Assembly: GCA_020055645.1 (NCBI GenBank)
Contig: CM034548.1
Span: 12,400,001-12,464,000 of the forward strand
Direction of reading: 5' to 3'
Length of the DNA stretch: 64,000 nucleotides
Source of the DNA: Tomocerus qinae
Lineage: Eukaryota; Arthropoda; Collembola; Entomobryomorpha; Tomoceridae
The notes below the pieces were generated by a model. The model made no database searches. It saw nothing but the letters and a program-made list of their open reading frames with translations, and was not told the DNA's origin. Both the position numbers and the translations under genes were made by a program. How positions within the stretch are numbered: position 1 is the first letter of the stretch; each line of letters starts with the position of its first letter. This document shows, piece by piece, positions 45,223-53,365 of the stretch.

Positions 45223-46196
45223 TATGTACCATATCGCATCGAGATGAAAATATTGTACTACAAGGTCTATCCAAATTCTCATCATGGAAGAAGGCCATTC
45301 GAGTAATGGCCTACATTCTCCGCTTTACACATTGTACATATATAGGAAAATCAGTGATTATCGGACCTTTGGAATTGGATTCAGCGGAAAGGAAATTAGC
45401 TGGACTAATTCAAGCAAGCATATACCCAGACCTAGGTATCAAGGTTCATAATCAGAAACATCACCCATTCAAAAATTTGGACCTATTTAAAGATGACGAA
45501 GGCATTTTTCGAATTGGGGGAAGATTAGAGAATGCCCCCCTCCCGTTTGCGACAAAACACCCGATATTACTACCAGGCAACCATCCATTGGTAAGAGTGA
45601 TGATTCTTCACACTCATGTCATTCTAGCTCATGCAGGAAAACAAACCATAAACGGACATATTCGTCAACGCTACTGGATCCCGAATGCAACAAAAACTAT
45701 CAAGAGTGTCATTAACAAATGTTTAACGTGTTTCCGATACAAAGCCAGACCAGAAACCCAACTAATGGGACAGCTTCCACCTGCCAGATTCAGTGATATT
45801 CGCCCATTTTTACACTGTGGTGTGGATTTGGCCGGACCATTCTTACTTCGGAACCTTACAGGCCGTGGAGGCCCCTTCAAGGTGTGGCTGACTCTCTTTA
45901 TCTGTATGAGCTCGAGGGCCATACATTTGGAAATCGTATCTTCAATGTCAATTGACGGGTTTCTGTTGGCATTTCGACGTTTCATTTCTCGAAGAGGACG
46001 GCCCTCTCATATGTATTCAGATAACGGTACCAACTTCGTTGGAGCGAATAATCGTATGGACGACTTTCACGAACAAATAAAAACAGCCATACAAACAAGA
46101 AACAAGATATTACCAGATATTGAATTTGAGAAAATTATATGGCAATTCAATCCACCAGCAGCACCCCATAAAGGCGGGTCCTGGAGTCTGCGGTAA
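45216..46196 (+). CDS. pol: Integrase zinc-binding domain and most of the DDE core
   Basis: The frame resumes with TISHRDENIVLQGLSKFSSW. The HHCC-type domain shows HVILAHAGKQT and KCLTCFRY. The core has the first catalytic Asp in CGVDLAGPF and the second in MYSDNGTNFVGAN. The frame then stops at GGSWSLR just before the third catalytic acidic residue, which is found in the next frame. The break is in CTGGAG (about 46182-46184) and looks like loss of one G. Confidence 0.93.
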   Translation, partial: NLICTISHRDENIVLQGLSKFSSWKKAIRVMAYILRFTHCTYIGKSVIIGPLELDSAERKLAGLIQASIYPDLGIKVHNQKHHPFKNLDLFKDDEGIFRIGGRLENAPLPFATKHPILLPGNHPLVRVMILHTHVILAHAGKQTINGHIRQRYWIPNATKTIKSVINKCLTCFRYKARPETQLMGQLPPARFSDIRPFLHCGVDLAGPFLLRNLTGRGGPFKVWLTLFICMSSRAIHLEIVSSMSIDGFLLAFRRFISRRGRPSHMYSDNGTNFVGANNRMDDFHEQIKTAIQTRNKILPDIEFEKIIWQFNPPAAPHKGGSWSLR

Positions 46197-46487
46197 AACT
46201 GGTCAAAAATCATCTGAAAAAATTGATCGATAATGACATTTACAAATACACCTGGGAAGAATTTGAGACTATAACCACATTTGTTGAAGCAGTAGTCAAT
46301 TCTCGTCCATTAACAGCAATATCTGAAGATCCAAAGGATTTAGATGTATTGACACCAGGACATTTTCTTATCGGCCACACTCTCACAATGAACCCAGAAC
46401 ATGACGTCACTCATTTAAAGGAAAATCGTTTGGATAAATATCAACGAATTATGCGTCGACATCAAGAAATCTGGAAAAAGATGCGAA
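46184..46487 (+). CDS. pol: Integrase C-terminal segment
   Basis: The frame opens with ESAVKLVKNHLKK, supplying the catalytic Glu, then TTFVEAVVNSRPLTAISEDP and LTPGHFLIGHTL, the standard conserved stretch at the end of Pao integrase cores. It runs to IWKKM, after which the conserved tail continues in another frame beyond an AAAAAG/GAAAAG stretch (about 46475-46487). Confidence 0.88.
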
Positions 46488-48797
46488 AAGGAATACATAT
46501 TATCCTTACAGAAAAGGCAGAAATGGATGTCAAAACAAGTAAATTTAAAAACGGGAGATTTGGTTTTGGTAATGGAAGACAACCAACCACCACTTCAGTG
46601 GCGTACTGGCAGAATAAAAACAGTACATCCCGCAAAGGACGGTCTTATTCGAGTTACGACTGTAGAAACTCAAAGTACGTATGATGAAAAAAGGGGTAAA
46701 TTTCAGAAAACGGTGAAGGAATTTCTAAGACCAATATCCAAATTGGCAAAATTACCGGATTCAGACGAAGATGACTTCGATGGTCTAATACTACCACATG
46801 AATTGGAAGACAAACCAACAACAAAAGGTTCAAAAGTTACACATATAGCCCATAAAAAAGAACACCACGAAATGCCAAAACTATATCCAAACCAATGCCA
46901 GAAATCATCAGCATGGCCGTGGATTTATACCGCTGTGGTCATGGTCTTAGCAAACGTTCAACAAACGTCGGCCACAGAAATTGACCAGAATAAGAAAGTC
47001 AGATCATGGTGGACTACCACCATGGTATTCTATTGTGTGATTATATTCGCCATTCTCGGATTTATTGGCAATACGATAACCTTAATAGCAATCAGCCGAA
47101 CTCCACAACTAAAAAAGAACAAATTCAATTGGCTAATAATGAGTCTATGCTGCTCAGACTTGTTATTTAGTAGTGTGACACTTCCAATGACAGCAGTACG
47201 ATACTACTACGATGCATGGATGTTAGGGCCCTTCATGTGCCAAGTTTATGCATGGTTTCTATACGGAAACTTGTGTTGCACATTGGCTAATATCCTCACA
47301 ATATCATTCAACAGATATGTGTGTATAGTACATCACTGGGACTATCCTAATTTATTTTCCAAATATCGTATGTGGTTCATGATCATCGTTACCTGGGTTT
47401 TAAGTTTTTTAATGGTCACGCCTCCAGCAATAGGAATTTGGGGGAAATTAGGCCCCAAACCAAACAACCCAGCTTCATGCTCTATAATTCCAGATAAATA
47501 CGGTCAATCCCCAAAGAAAATGATTTGGATAGTAGGGATTTGCTTTCCTACTGCAATTATTATATATTGTTACGCACGAATTTTCTTCTACACAAGAAAA
47601 ATAAGAAGACAAGTCGGCACTCACACTCAAAGATCCATTACTGGATATGAAGAAAGAAACAAAGAGGAAAAACAACTATTTCGAATGATTTGTTTCGTAT
47701 TTCTTGGATTTTTATTCAACTTTCAGCCTGTCATCATCCTAAATTTATACGACCCGAAGAGAGAAAAAGTATCTAAATTGGTACATATCGGAAGTGCATT
47801 ACTTGCATGGTCTTCCTCTTGGACAAACGTACTGATCTATGCGATTTCAAATCCGCAGTACCGCAGTGCATATAAGAAATTACTATCACCAAGACGCCGT
47901 CTCACTGCAACCCACTCCTCAACAACAATTATAACTACAACTATAATATTACTACTGATTGGATCAGGAATGGCTACATTCCATCAAACTCAGCCAAACC
48001 TCTCGAAACTAGCCTCTCCATGTGAATATGAGTGGCCACCACATCATGAAATTCCAGAATGTACAAGCACCATCTCTTGGCTACATACAAAAATAAACGG
48101 AACTCTTTGCTTTCGAAATGTCACATGCGATCCCGGAAAAATGATTGCACCTGAGGGCACATCATGCTTGAATGTATCCAACGACGCACAATGCAAGGAA
48201 TTTAAGGAGACTACATTAGATAACCTGGAATGCCAGTCACATTTTACAGCTCCAGATCCGGCGTTCTTCTATCAAGACGATGTCAGATCACCATTATGTG
48301 CCGTCGGTGACCATGTGCTAAAGCATTGTCAACATTTCACCGAGCAGTATGAAAACGTTCCCGTAATCATTCAAGACGGGCTATTACACCCGCTTTTAAA
48401 ATTGAATCTACAACAAGACGCCCGAAAAGAATCTTTTGAGTCATACACTTGCAAGGGCTCATGTACAAAAGAGAAATGTACCTCCAAACAATGCAAAGGT
48501 GACAGATTATTCTGCGAACAGTTTGGTTGCACTAACGAGATTCGAGCTAATTGCGAATGTCGCTACAATTCCTCAACAATTCTTCACCGCATGATATCCC
48601 CCTTGGGCAATTTTTACCCCCAATGTTGGGGTACAATGAGACTGTTTACCCGAAAGGAAGATTTAAGTCATTCTCAAACAGTATATCCATGCGCAACGTG
48701 TAGCATTGAGTGTACTAAAACCGGTCTTAGAATTTCAACCCCCGGAATAGTAGCTAAATACATAAAAGCTCAGAAAAACCTAATTTTGTGTCTGTAG
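46488..48797 (+). CDS. Continuous ORF: integrase DUF5641-type tail, class A GPCR and Gn-like ectodomain
   Basis: One open frame of about 769 codons joins three unlike modules. Codons about 1-95 are the integrase tail (KEYILSLQKRQKWMSKQVNLKTGDLVLV). A linker then leads to a hydrophobic signal-like stretch (WPWIYTAVVMVLANVQQTSA). A complete 7TM receptor follows (about 46990-47900). Next come a second hydrophobic segment (IITTTIILLLIGSG) and a cysteine-rich, N-glycosylation-site-bearing ectodomain from M at 47970. The frame ends at TAG 48795-48797 after an AAAAAC run, while the env frame continues in the -1 register. No stop or new start separates the modules. Either a polyprotein is processed, or GPCR and env come from spliced mRNAs. 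Confidence 0.9.
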   Translation, partial: KEYILSLQKRQKWMSKQVNLKTGDLVLVMEDNQPPLQWRTGRIKTVHPAKDGLIRVTTVETQSTYDEKRGKFQKTVKEFLRPISKLAKLPDSDEDDFDGLILPHELEDKPTTKGSKVTHIAHKKEHHEMPKLYPNQCQKSSAWPWIYTAVVMVLANVQQTSATEIDQNKKVRSWWTTTMVFYCVIIFAILGFIGNTITLIAISRTPQLKKNKFNWLIMSLCCSDLLFSSVTLPMTAVRYYYDAWMLGPFMCQVYAWFLYGNLCCTLANILTISFNRYVCIVHHWDYPNLFSKYRMWFMIIVTWVLSFLMVTPPAIGIWGKLGPKPNNPASCSIIPDKYGQSPKKMIWIVGICFPTAIIIYCYARIFFYTRKIRRQVGTHTQRSITGYEERNKEEKQLFRMICFVFLGFLFNFQPVIILNLYDPKREKVSKLVHIGSALLAWSSSWTNVLIYAISNPQYRSAYKKLLSPRRRLTATHSSTTIITTTIILLLIGSGMATFHQTQPNLSKLASPCEYEWPPHHEIPECTSTISWLHTKINGTLCFRNVTCDPGKMIAPEGTSCLNVSNDAQCKEFKETTLDNLECQSHFTAPDPAFFYQDDVRSPLCAVGDHVLKHCQHFTEQYENVPVIIQDGLLHPLLKLNLQQDARKESFESYTCKGSCTKEKCTSKQCKGDRLFCEQFGCTNEIRANCECRYNSSTILHRMISPLGNFYPQCWGTMRLFTRKEDLSHSQTVYPCATCSIECTKTGLRISTPGIVAKYIKAQKNLILCL
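46905..46985 (+). other. Signal-peptide-like segment before the GPCR
   Basis: The stretch WPWIYTAVVMVLANVQQTSATE has a hydrophobic core followed by small residues. It lies after the hydrophilic integrase tail and directly before the receptor. It looks like the original env signal peptide, behind which the receptor was placed. This is inference. Confidence 0.5.
46990..47905 (+). other. Seven-transmembrane class A GPCR domain, Tre1/moody-like
   Basis: About 300 residues with all seven helices in order. TM1 has GN in GFIGNTITL (TM1 starts near 47022). TM2 has the conserved Asp in CCSDLLFS. TM3 has Cys in GPFMCQVYAW and ends in NRY (47310-47318) in place of DRY. TM4 has the conserved Trp in VTWVLSF. 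Extracellular loop 2 has the partner Cys in SCSIIPDKYGQSP. TM5 has Pro in GICFPTAIIIYCYARIFFY. TM6 is FLGFLFNFQPVI. TM7 ends in NPQYR, a variant of NPxxY. NRY, the WGKLG...SCSIIPDK loop and CYARIFFYTRK point to the insect Tre1/moody (GPR84/melatonin-like) group, from memory of the family. It is intronless and has no stop or frame break. Confidence 0.92.
47906..48797 (+). other. env: Gn-like glycoprotein ectodomain
   Basis: After a hydrophobic segment (about 47929-47968) an ectodomain of about 275 residues begins at M 47970. It has more than 25 cysteines, several NxS/T sites and a dense Cys cluster (CKGSCTKEKCTSKQCKGD). It has the position and character of the first, receptor-binding-type subunit of a bunyavirus-like polyprotein, but I see no direct motif match. 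It is cut by the frame break near 48774-48778 before its transmembrane anchor. Confidence 0.6.
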
Positions 48798-50923
48798 TCC
48801 CGACCTCTTTTGAGACATCCTTAAAACTAACCAAAAGTATGTTAAGCTCCCCAGGAAAATTACAGTTAGAAATCTGGGTACTTGATTATGATTCCCCGAC
48901 AATTCGATCAATAACATGCCCTCGAATCCCATTTTGTGAATTAATAGATTGTCATTTTTGCGCAGACAGATGGCGCAATTTCTCCTGCTACACTTACATC
49001 CAATACGTGATTATAGCAATAGCCACATTAACTCTTTCCTCAATCATTTTTACGGTAATATATATATCGAAAATTATTTGCACCCTGTTACGGTGCATCT
49101 CGTGGCCTTTACGAATTGTTATACAATTCATGAGGGCGAGGAAAACCCGCCCGAAACCAATTACTAGAGAATCAGATGAAGATATTGGGACCGCCCTCAT
49201 AGAGGTAGCCCCACATATATCCACACCTATAGTCGAAGCTCGAAACGAAACTCGTAGCTCACGTCGAAACTCAACACGGGTACGCCGACGAGACTATTTG
49301 CCTACAAGACTTCTGACTATTTTTTCCCTATGGGCATCCATTTTCTTATGTTATGGGTGCTCAGATTTTGCATCTATTTCCGCTCAATCCAAGGAATGTC
49401 ACTATGCCTCAGATACTACAACAACATGCACCGTACGCATTAATACCAGATTATCTCTGGCGGCACTTGACCAAAAAACATGCTTTCGTATCCAAGATGC
49501 CAAAAATCATGTTTTAGGATCGATCGTAATTGAAACTAAATCAGTTGCATTAACATGCATGAAGGAATTACTCTATTATATTCCCAAGGCAGTACCACAT
49601 TGCACTAGTGCGATTAAATGTTACAATATATTTGGTTCTGCATTATGTCATGGAACCCATTGCGAAAATTTCGGCATTAATGACACAATCAAAGAATTTC
49701 GGCCCACTGAAACCAACTTGGGTTGGAATTATTGCCGTAGTTTCCGTCACAATTGGTGTTTCCTCCCAATTCCATCAGATTGCAATTACTATCGTGTGGC
49801 TTTAGTAAATCCCACCAACCAAGCATATAAAGTTTGGAAATGCAATGAATGGAGGAATTCGGTAAAACTAAGCATTACACACCATTTAGGAAATGAAACA
49901 ACTACTAATTTAACCACCATTCATGCAGGAATTCCAGTAAAAATCGGAAAAATGGAATTCACCCTCATATCAGTCACTGAACCATACACCCCAGTTCTAA
50001 ATCAATGCCTATTGTCCAGAAATAATCAATACAGCTTGTCTGCTTGTTTAAATCGCGGACAAACTGAAATAGGTAGTATAGGCGAGATTGCATGCCCACA
50101 GGAGCAAGATGCTAAAACTGTGAGCCACAACTGCTTTGCTAATCTTGGTCTGGTACGAACCATACCTACCCAAGACGGGGTCCGTTGTGTAGCAGACCTT
50201 GTAGACCCCGAAAAGGTTTTAGCTGAAAATCGACTACCATTAAAATTGGAGAATGGTATGTTAATAGCTGACTCAGGTAATATCAGTTTTCTCTCATCCT
50301 CGACTTCAGCTCTAGAAATTCAAATGACTACAAACGATCTCCAAATTACAAAAGAAATCCAAGATGTCTCTTGCTCTGTAGAGATAATATCCTTATCGGG
50401 TTGCTTCGATTGTTTGGAATCAGCTGAATTAATTTTGGTTGGTAAGGTTGACACCGGATCTGAAATCGGTACGTTAGAATGTCCAGACGCTGGATTTTTT
50501 AGCCCCGTACCATTGACGGATCAATTTACAAAACATCAAATTATAATGAAATTGTCTCAACCAAATGTGCATATGAATTGTACGTTCAAATGCGCAAAAC
50601 ATGTTATTCCATTGACCATCACAGGTCATTTACATTATTCAGAAGATGTGGATGTCAGAAATGAAATTACTGACACATCGTTCACATTATTCCAAGATAC
50701 GAATAAAACAGAGTCAACAACCTCTGGTTTTAGTTGGGATAATTTAGGATTAAATTGGGCCAACCTTAAGTCAGTTCTCCAACTGCCATTTGCTATTGGT
50801 TCCTTTTTATCCTCAATATTTTCCTCATGGATTTTAAAAATAATAATATTCATTATTATTATTGCCTGTTTAGCTGGGATAATATACCTATGCTCACAAA
50901 GGCTGGTAAAGAAAATGATTTAA
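48788..50923 (+). CDS. env: Env: Gn anchor and phlebovirus-type Gc class II fusion glycoprotein
   Basis: 711 codons in the -1 register relative to the upstream frame; the nominal start is GTG, so this is a continuation rather than an independent start. Residues 1-65 complete the Gn ectodomain. A transmembrane segment lies at about 70-100, then a basic cytoplasmic stretch and RVRRR. An internal signal at about 172-190 leads into Gc, from about 200 to 680. Gc has many paired cysteines in the Phlebovirus_G2 arrangement (CFRIQDAKNHVLGSI, SVALTCMKELLYY). A Cys-flanked aromatic loop (NYCRSFRHNWCF) sits where phlebovirus Gc carries its fusion loop. A C-terminal anchor (about 681-703) and a short tail end the protein. 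Acquired from a bunyavirus-like source; such env genes are known in Bel/Pao relatives of nematodes. Confidence 0.85.
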   Translation: MSVVPTSFETSLKLTKSMLSSPGKLQLEIWVLDYDSPTIRSITCPRIPFCELIDCHFCADRWRNFSCYTYIQYVIIAIATLTLSSIIFTVIYISKIICTLLRCISWPLRIVIQFMRARKTRPKPITRESDEDIGTALIEVAPHISTPIVEARNETRSSRRNSTRVRRRDYLPTRLLTIFSLWASIFLCYGCSDFASISAQSKECHYASDTTTTCTVRINTRLSLAALDQKTCFRIQDAKNHVLGSIVIETKSVALTCMKELLYYIPKAVPHCTSAIKCYNIFGSALCHGTHCENFGINDTIKEFRPTETNLGWNYCRSFRHNWCFLPIPSDCNYYRVALVNPTNQAYKVWKCNEWRNSVKLSITHHLGNETTTNLTTIHAGIPVKIGKMEFTLISVTEPYTPVLNQCLLSRNNQYSLSACLNRGQTEIGSIGEIACPQEQDAKTVSHNCFANLGLVRTIPTQDGVRCVADLVDPEKVLAENRLPLKLENGMLIADSGNISFLSSSTSALEIQMTTNDLQITKEIQDVSCSVEIISLSGCFDCLESAELILVGKVDTGSEIGTLECPDAGFFSPVPLTDQFTKHQIIMKLSQPNVHMNCTFKCAKHVIPLTITGHLHYSEDVDVRNEITDTSFTLFQDTNKTESTTSGFSWDNLGLNWANLKSVLQLPFAIGSFLSSIFSSWILKIIIFIIIIACLAGIIYLCSQRLVKKMI

Positions 50924-51302
50924 CAATTTATAGAAAATTACGTACTATAAAATAGGCTAGAACATAGGTACCTAATGTATTTAATAAAAGTAGTAAATAT
51001 GCTGGAATAAACATTCCCATTACACATAATAATAAATATCAATAGATTTCCGCTCTATAAAAAACAAGTCAAGAGACAAACTAACTTAAGAAATATTTTC
51101 CGCCCCATTAAAAACGGGTTAAACTAGCACAAAGATTTAATGTAACAGTTTTCCGCTCCAGAATAGTTAACCACAATAAGTACATGTAACTATAGCAGGG
51201 TCATCGAAAATATATATAAGCAATTAAAATTAGCAGTTATTTTTATTACTAAGTAGTTGAGTGTATTAAGTAAGTGAATTCCCACTACTATCAAACTATA
51301 GT
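50924..51302 (+). promoter_or_regulatory. Inter-gene region with possible internal promoter and poly(A) signal
   Basis: After env come AATAAA at 50983-50988, then three TTTCCGC-type motifs at 51047, 51097 and 51150, spaced about 50 bp. TATATAAG, the same octamer as the LTR TATA box, lies at 51213-51220. The first accessory ATG is 83-90 bp downstream of it. Weak initiator-like CAGT is at 51234. Together this suggests an independent transcription unit for accessory genes, comparable in principle with the internal promoter of foamy viruses. Inference only. Confidence 0.45.
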
Positions 51303-52163
51303 ATGGATACTCCATCACCTTTCTTCAACGGGACTATGGAAGAACTTGACTATCTTCTCAATCTTCCGCATCCATCGGATACATTGTTTCCACTCTCACC
51401 AGATATTGCTCCATCGCCTTTTGGACCATTTCCACCCCGACCGGTTGAAACAGCACCAACCGAAACCATCATTGAACCCGAAATCAACATTGAACGACGT
51501 AGCTTAAATTCTCCCCCAATTTTTGATTTAACATCGGATCTAACCTCCTTACTAGCGACAGAACCCATACCAGAGCTAAATAATCTCAACGACAATTATT
51601 TCGATCAACCATATGATTACCAACAGCTCTATAATACCAAAACTGAGGAGAATATAGAACTCCAGCGTAAAGTCGTGCAATTAGAAGCTACTATTTGCCA
51701 AAATAATCAATTCGCGAGCCTACGAGTTCAACGATTACAATTTCTAGAACGTTTTTCAACTGAGTTGAAAGAGAAGAAATGTGAGCTCCAAAATCAACTA
51801 GATACCCTCCGGAGCACTAATCCAGCTACCCTCCACCCATTACATGATCACAGTACTACACTGACGGCCCGCGAAAAGATGTTGTACGATGACATGAAAT
51901 ACTGGTTCAACAAGACTCAAGAACTAAAAATAGAACTACAACGAAAACAAGACGAAAAAGTAAAGGTGGAGTGGGACTGGAGCAGAGAAAACCAAAATCA
52001 TACCGAAGCATTATCTACGATTGAAAAATTGAAGAAGCAAATAAATAGTATGCGTTTACGTGTACTTCCAATCAACCGCAACCTTAATTCCAAGAAAACA
52101 ATTCTATCCAAACGAAAGGGAATACCATTGAAGAAGCGAAAGGATGTCCCTACCACAAACTAA
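51303..52163 (+). CDS. Accessory protein 1: acidic/proline-rich N-terminus, coiled coil, basic tail
   Basis: 286 residues from ATG 51303. Residues about 1-105 are acidic, proline-rich and hydrophobic (EELDYLLNLPHP, PLSPDIAPSPFGPFPP), like a transcription activation domain. Residues about 110-260 form charged heptads (QRKVVQLEATI, STELKEKKCELQNQL, ELKIELQRKQDEKVK) with one break near 175-190. The tail has KRKGIPLKKRKDV, a probable nuclear localisation signal. The combination suggests a dimeric nuclear regulator, perhaps a trans-activator of the LTR or internal promoter. No homologue is recognised. It is intact, with stop TAA at 52161-52163. Confidence 0.75.
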   Translation: MDTPSPFFNGTMEELDYLLNLPHPSDTLFPLSPDIAPSPFGPFPPRPVETAPTETIIEPEINIERRSLNSPPIFDLTSDLTSLLATEPIPELNNLNDNYFDQPYDYQQLYNTKTEENIELQRKVVQLEATICQNNQFASLRVQRLQFLERFSTELKEKKCELQNQLDTLRSTNPATLHPLHDHSTTLTAREKMLYDDMKYWFNKTQELKIELQRKQDEKVKVEWDWSRENQNHTEALSTIEKLKKQINSMRLRVLPINRNLNSKKTILSKRKGIPLKKRKDVPTTN

Positions 52164-52337
52164 TACTTACATACACACACAAATAACTATTAATATACAA
52201 GGAAAAATGTATGTCCTATTTTTCCTTCGATATATTTAAGTCCTTATCTTTACTATTTCTTAATCAGTGTCGAGATACTCAACAAATCTTCAATTCCTAT
52301 CGCATTGATACTGTTAAAATCACTTCTGCAATCAAAA
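52164..52337 (+). promoter_or_regulatory. Spacer before accessory gene 2 with TATA-like and initiator-like words
   Basis: It holds an 8-bp-stem inverted repeat (GGAAAAAT at 52201, ATTTTTCC at 52218). TATATTTAAG at 52231-52240 is followed 33-35 bp later by TCAGT (A at 52266), a spacing like that of the LTR core promoter. A separate promoter for gene 2 is possible but untested. Confidence 0.35.
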
Positions 52338-53064
52338 ATGAATTCTTCAAATTTCCTTAACTTTTGTGATGACAGTCGTGATAGTGATAGTGATAGACAA
52401 TATACAAATCTAAAACAGTGGAACAAGGTATGTCGGTCCAGTTATCTAGACATTTGTGCGAAATATAATCGAGCTATAGAACTGCAAAAAAGAATTTCAA
52501 CCCACCATCACACAATTATGTGATTTAGTGGAGGACGTAAATAATAAATTGGTCCTCACATCAACTGAACTTACCAAAACGGCTTTAAGCCATGATGAAA
52601 CAAAGGAAAAATTAAATTCTGTCGAAATATCATTCGACAAGGAACACGCTCGTCTGCTCGAGCTGTTTAGTGAATATCAGGAATTAAGACAAGATAATCG
52701 GACTCTTCAAGACCAATTCGAGGATCTGGAAGAAAAATACAACAACGCACAAGAGTACAACAAGGAGTTGAACCGAGACTTACAAACACTCCAAGATGAC
52801 CACCATGACATAAAGTTCCAATTGGAAGAAGCTGAAGTCCAAAATCAGGCTTTACAAACGGAAATTAACAACAAGAACAAAGAGATCCTCCAAATTAATA
52901 ATATCAACACACAATTACAAAAAGATGTCACAAAACTCAAGGCTTGGGGCCAGAAAGCCAGAAGTAGCGGCTTATTCTTGAAAACAAGAAATAAAAACCA
53001 CAAACGTGAAATCCAACAATTACAACGACAACTAAAGGATGTGTATGACATCGTAAGGGTATGA
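52338..53064 (+). CDS. Accessory protein 2: long coiled coil (one apparent frame break)
   Basis: ATG 52338 opens an acidic start with a short S/D repeat (DDSRDSDSDRQY). The frame then breaks at an AAAAAA run (about 52485-52490), where one surplus base would explain the shift. It continues in the next frame from LCDLVEDVNNKL to TGA 53062-53064, about 240 codons in all. The second part is an almost continuous heptad coiled coil (YQELRQDNRTLQDQFEDLEE and onward) with a basic patch (KTRNKNHKREIQQLQRQLK) near the end. No family recognised; it is probably an oligomeric scaffold or a partner of the other accessory proteins. Confidence 0.7.
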
Positions 53065-53365
53065 CTCCTTTAAATCTAATCTCATTAACATCCGCAATAA
53101 AAATAAGCGTGTGGTTTAGTTTTATCAGCACTATAAATGTTAACGAACAGTTGCACAGCGAATAGCCCAGCACACACAATTTACACTTTTTATTCTCTTC
53201 ACTCCTATTATTGAAACGATTGTGTCAGTGTCTACTAAGGTACTTATTCACTTAGCTACTTACCTACTACTACTTGCCCCCTATCAGTGTTAATTTTACT
53301 TGACTTATAGTCAAAATACTCATAAACAGTTAAAAGTGCATTTGTTAACTATCTTCAACTCCAAA
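53065..53365 (+). other. Spacer before accessory gene 3
   Basis: This 300 bp AT- and C-rich region contains TCAGTGT at 53225 and 53284, the word also found before accessory gene 2 (52264). No good TATA box precedes either copy. The shared initiator-like word suggests parallel regulation, weakly. Confidence 0.35.
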
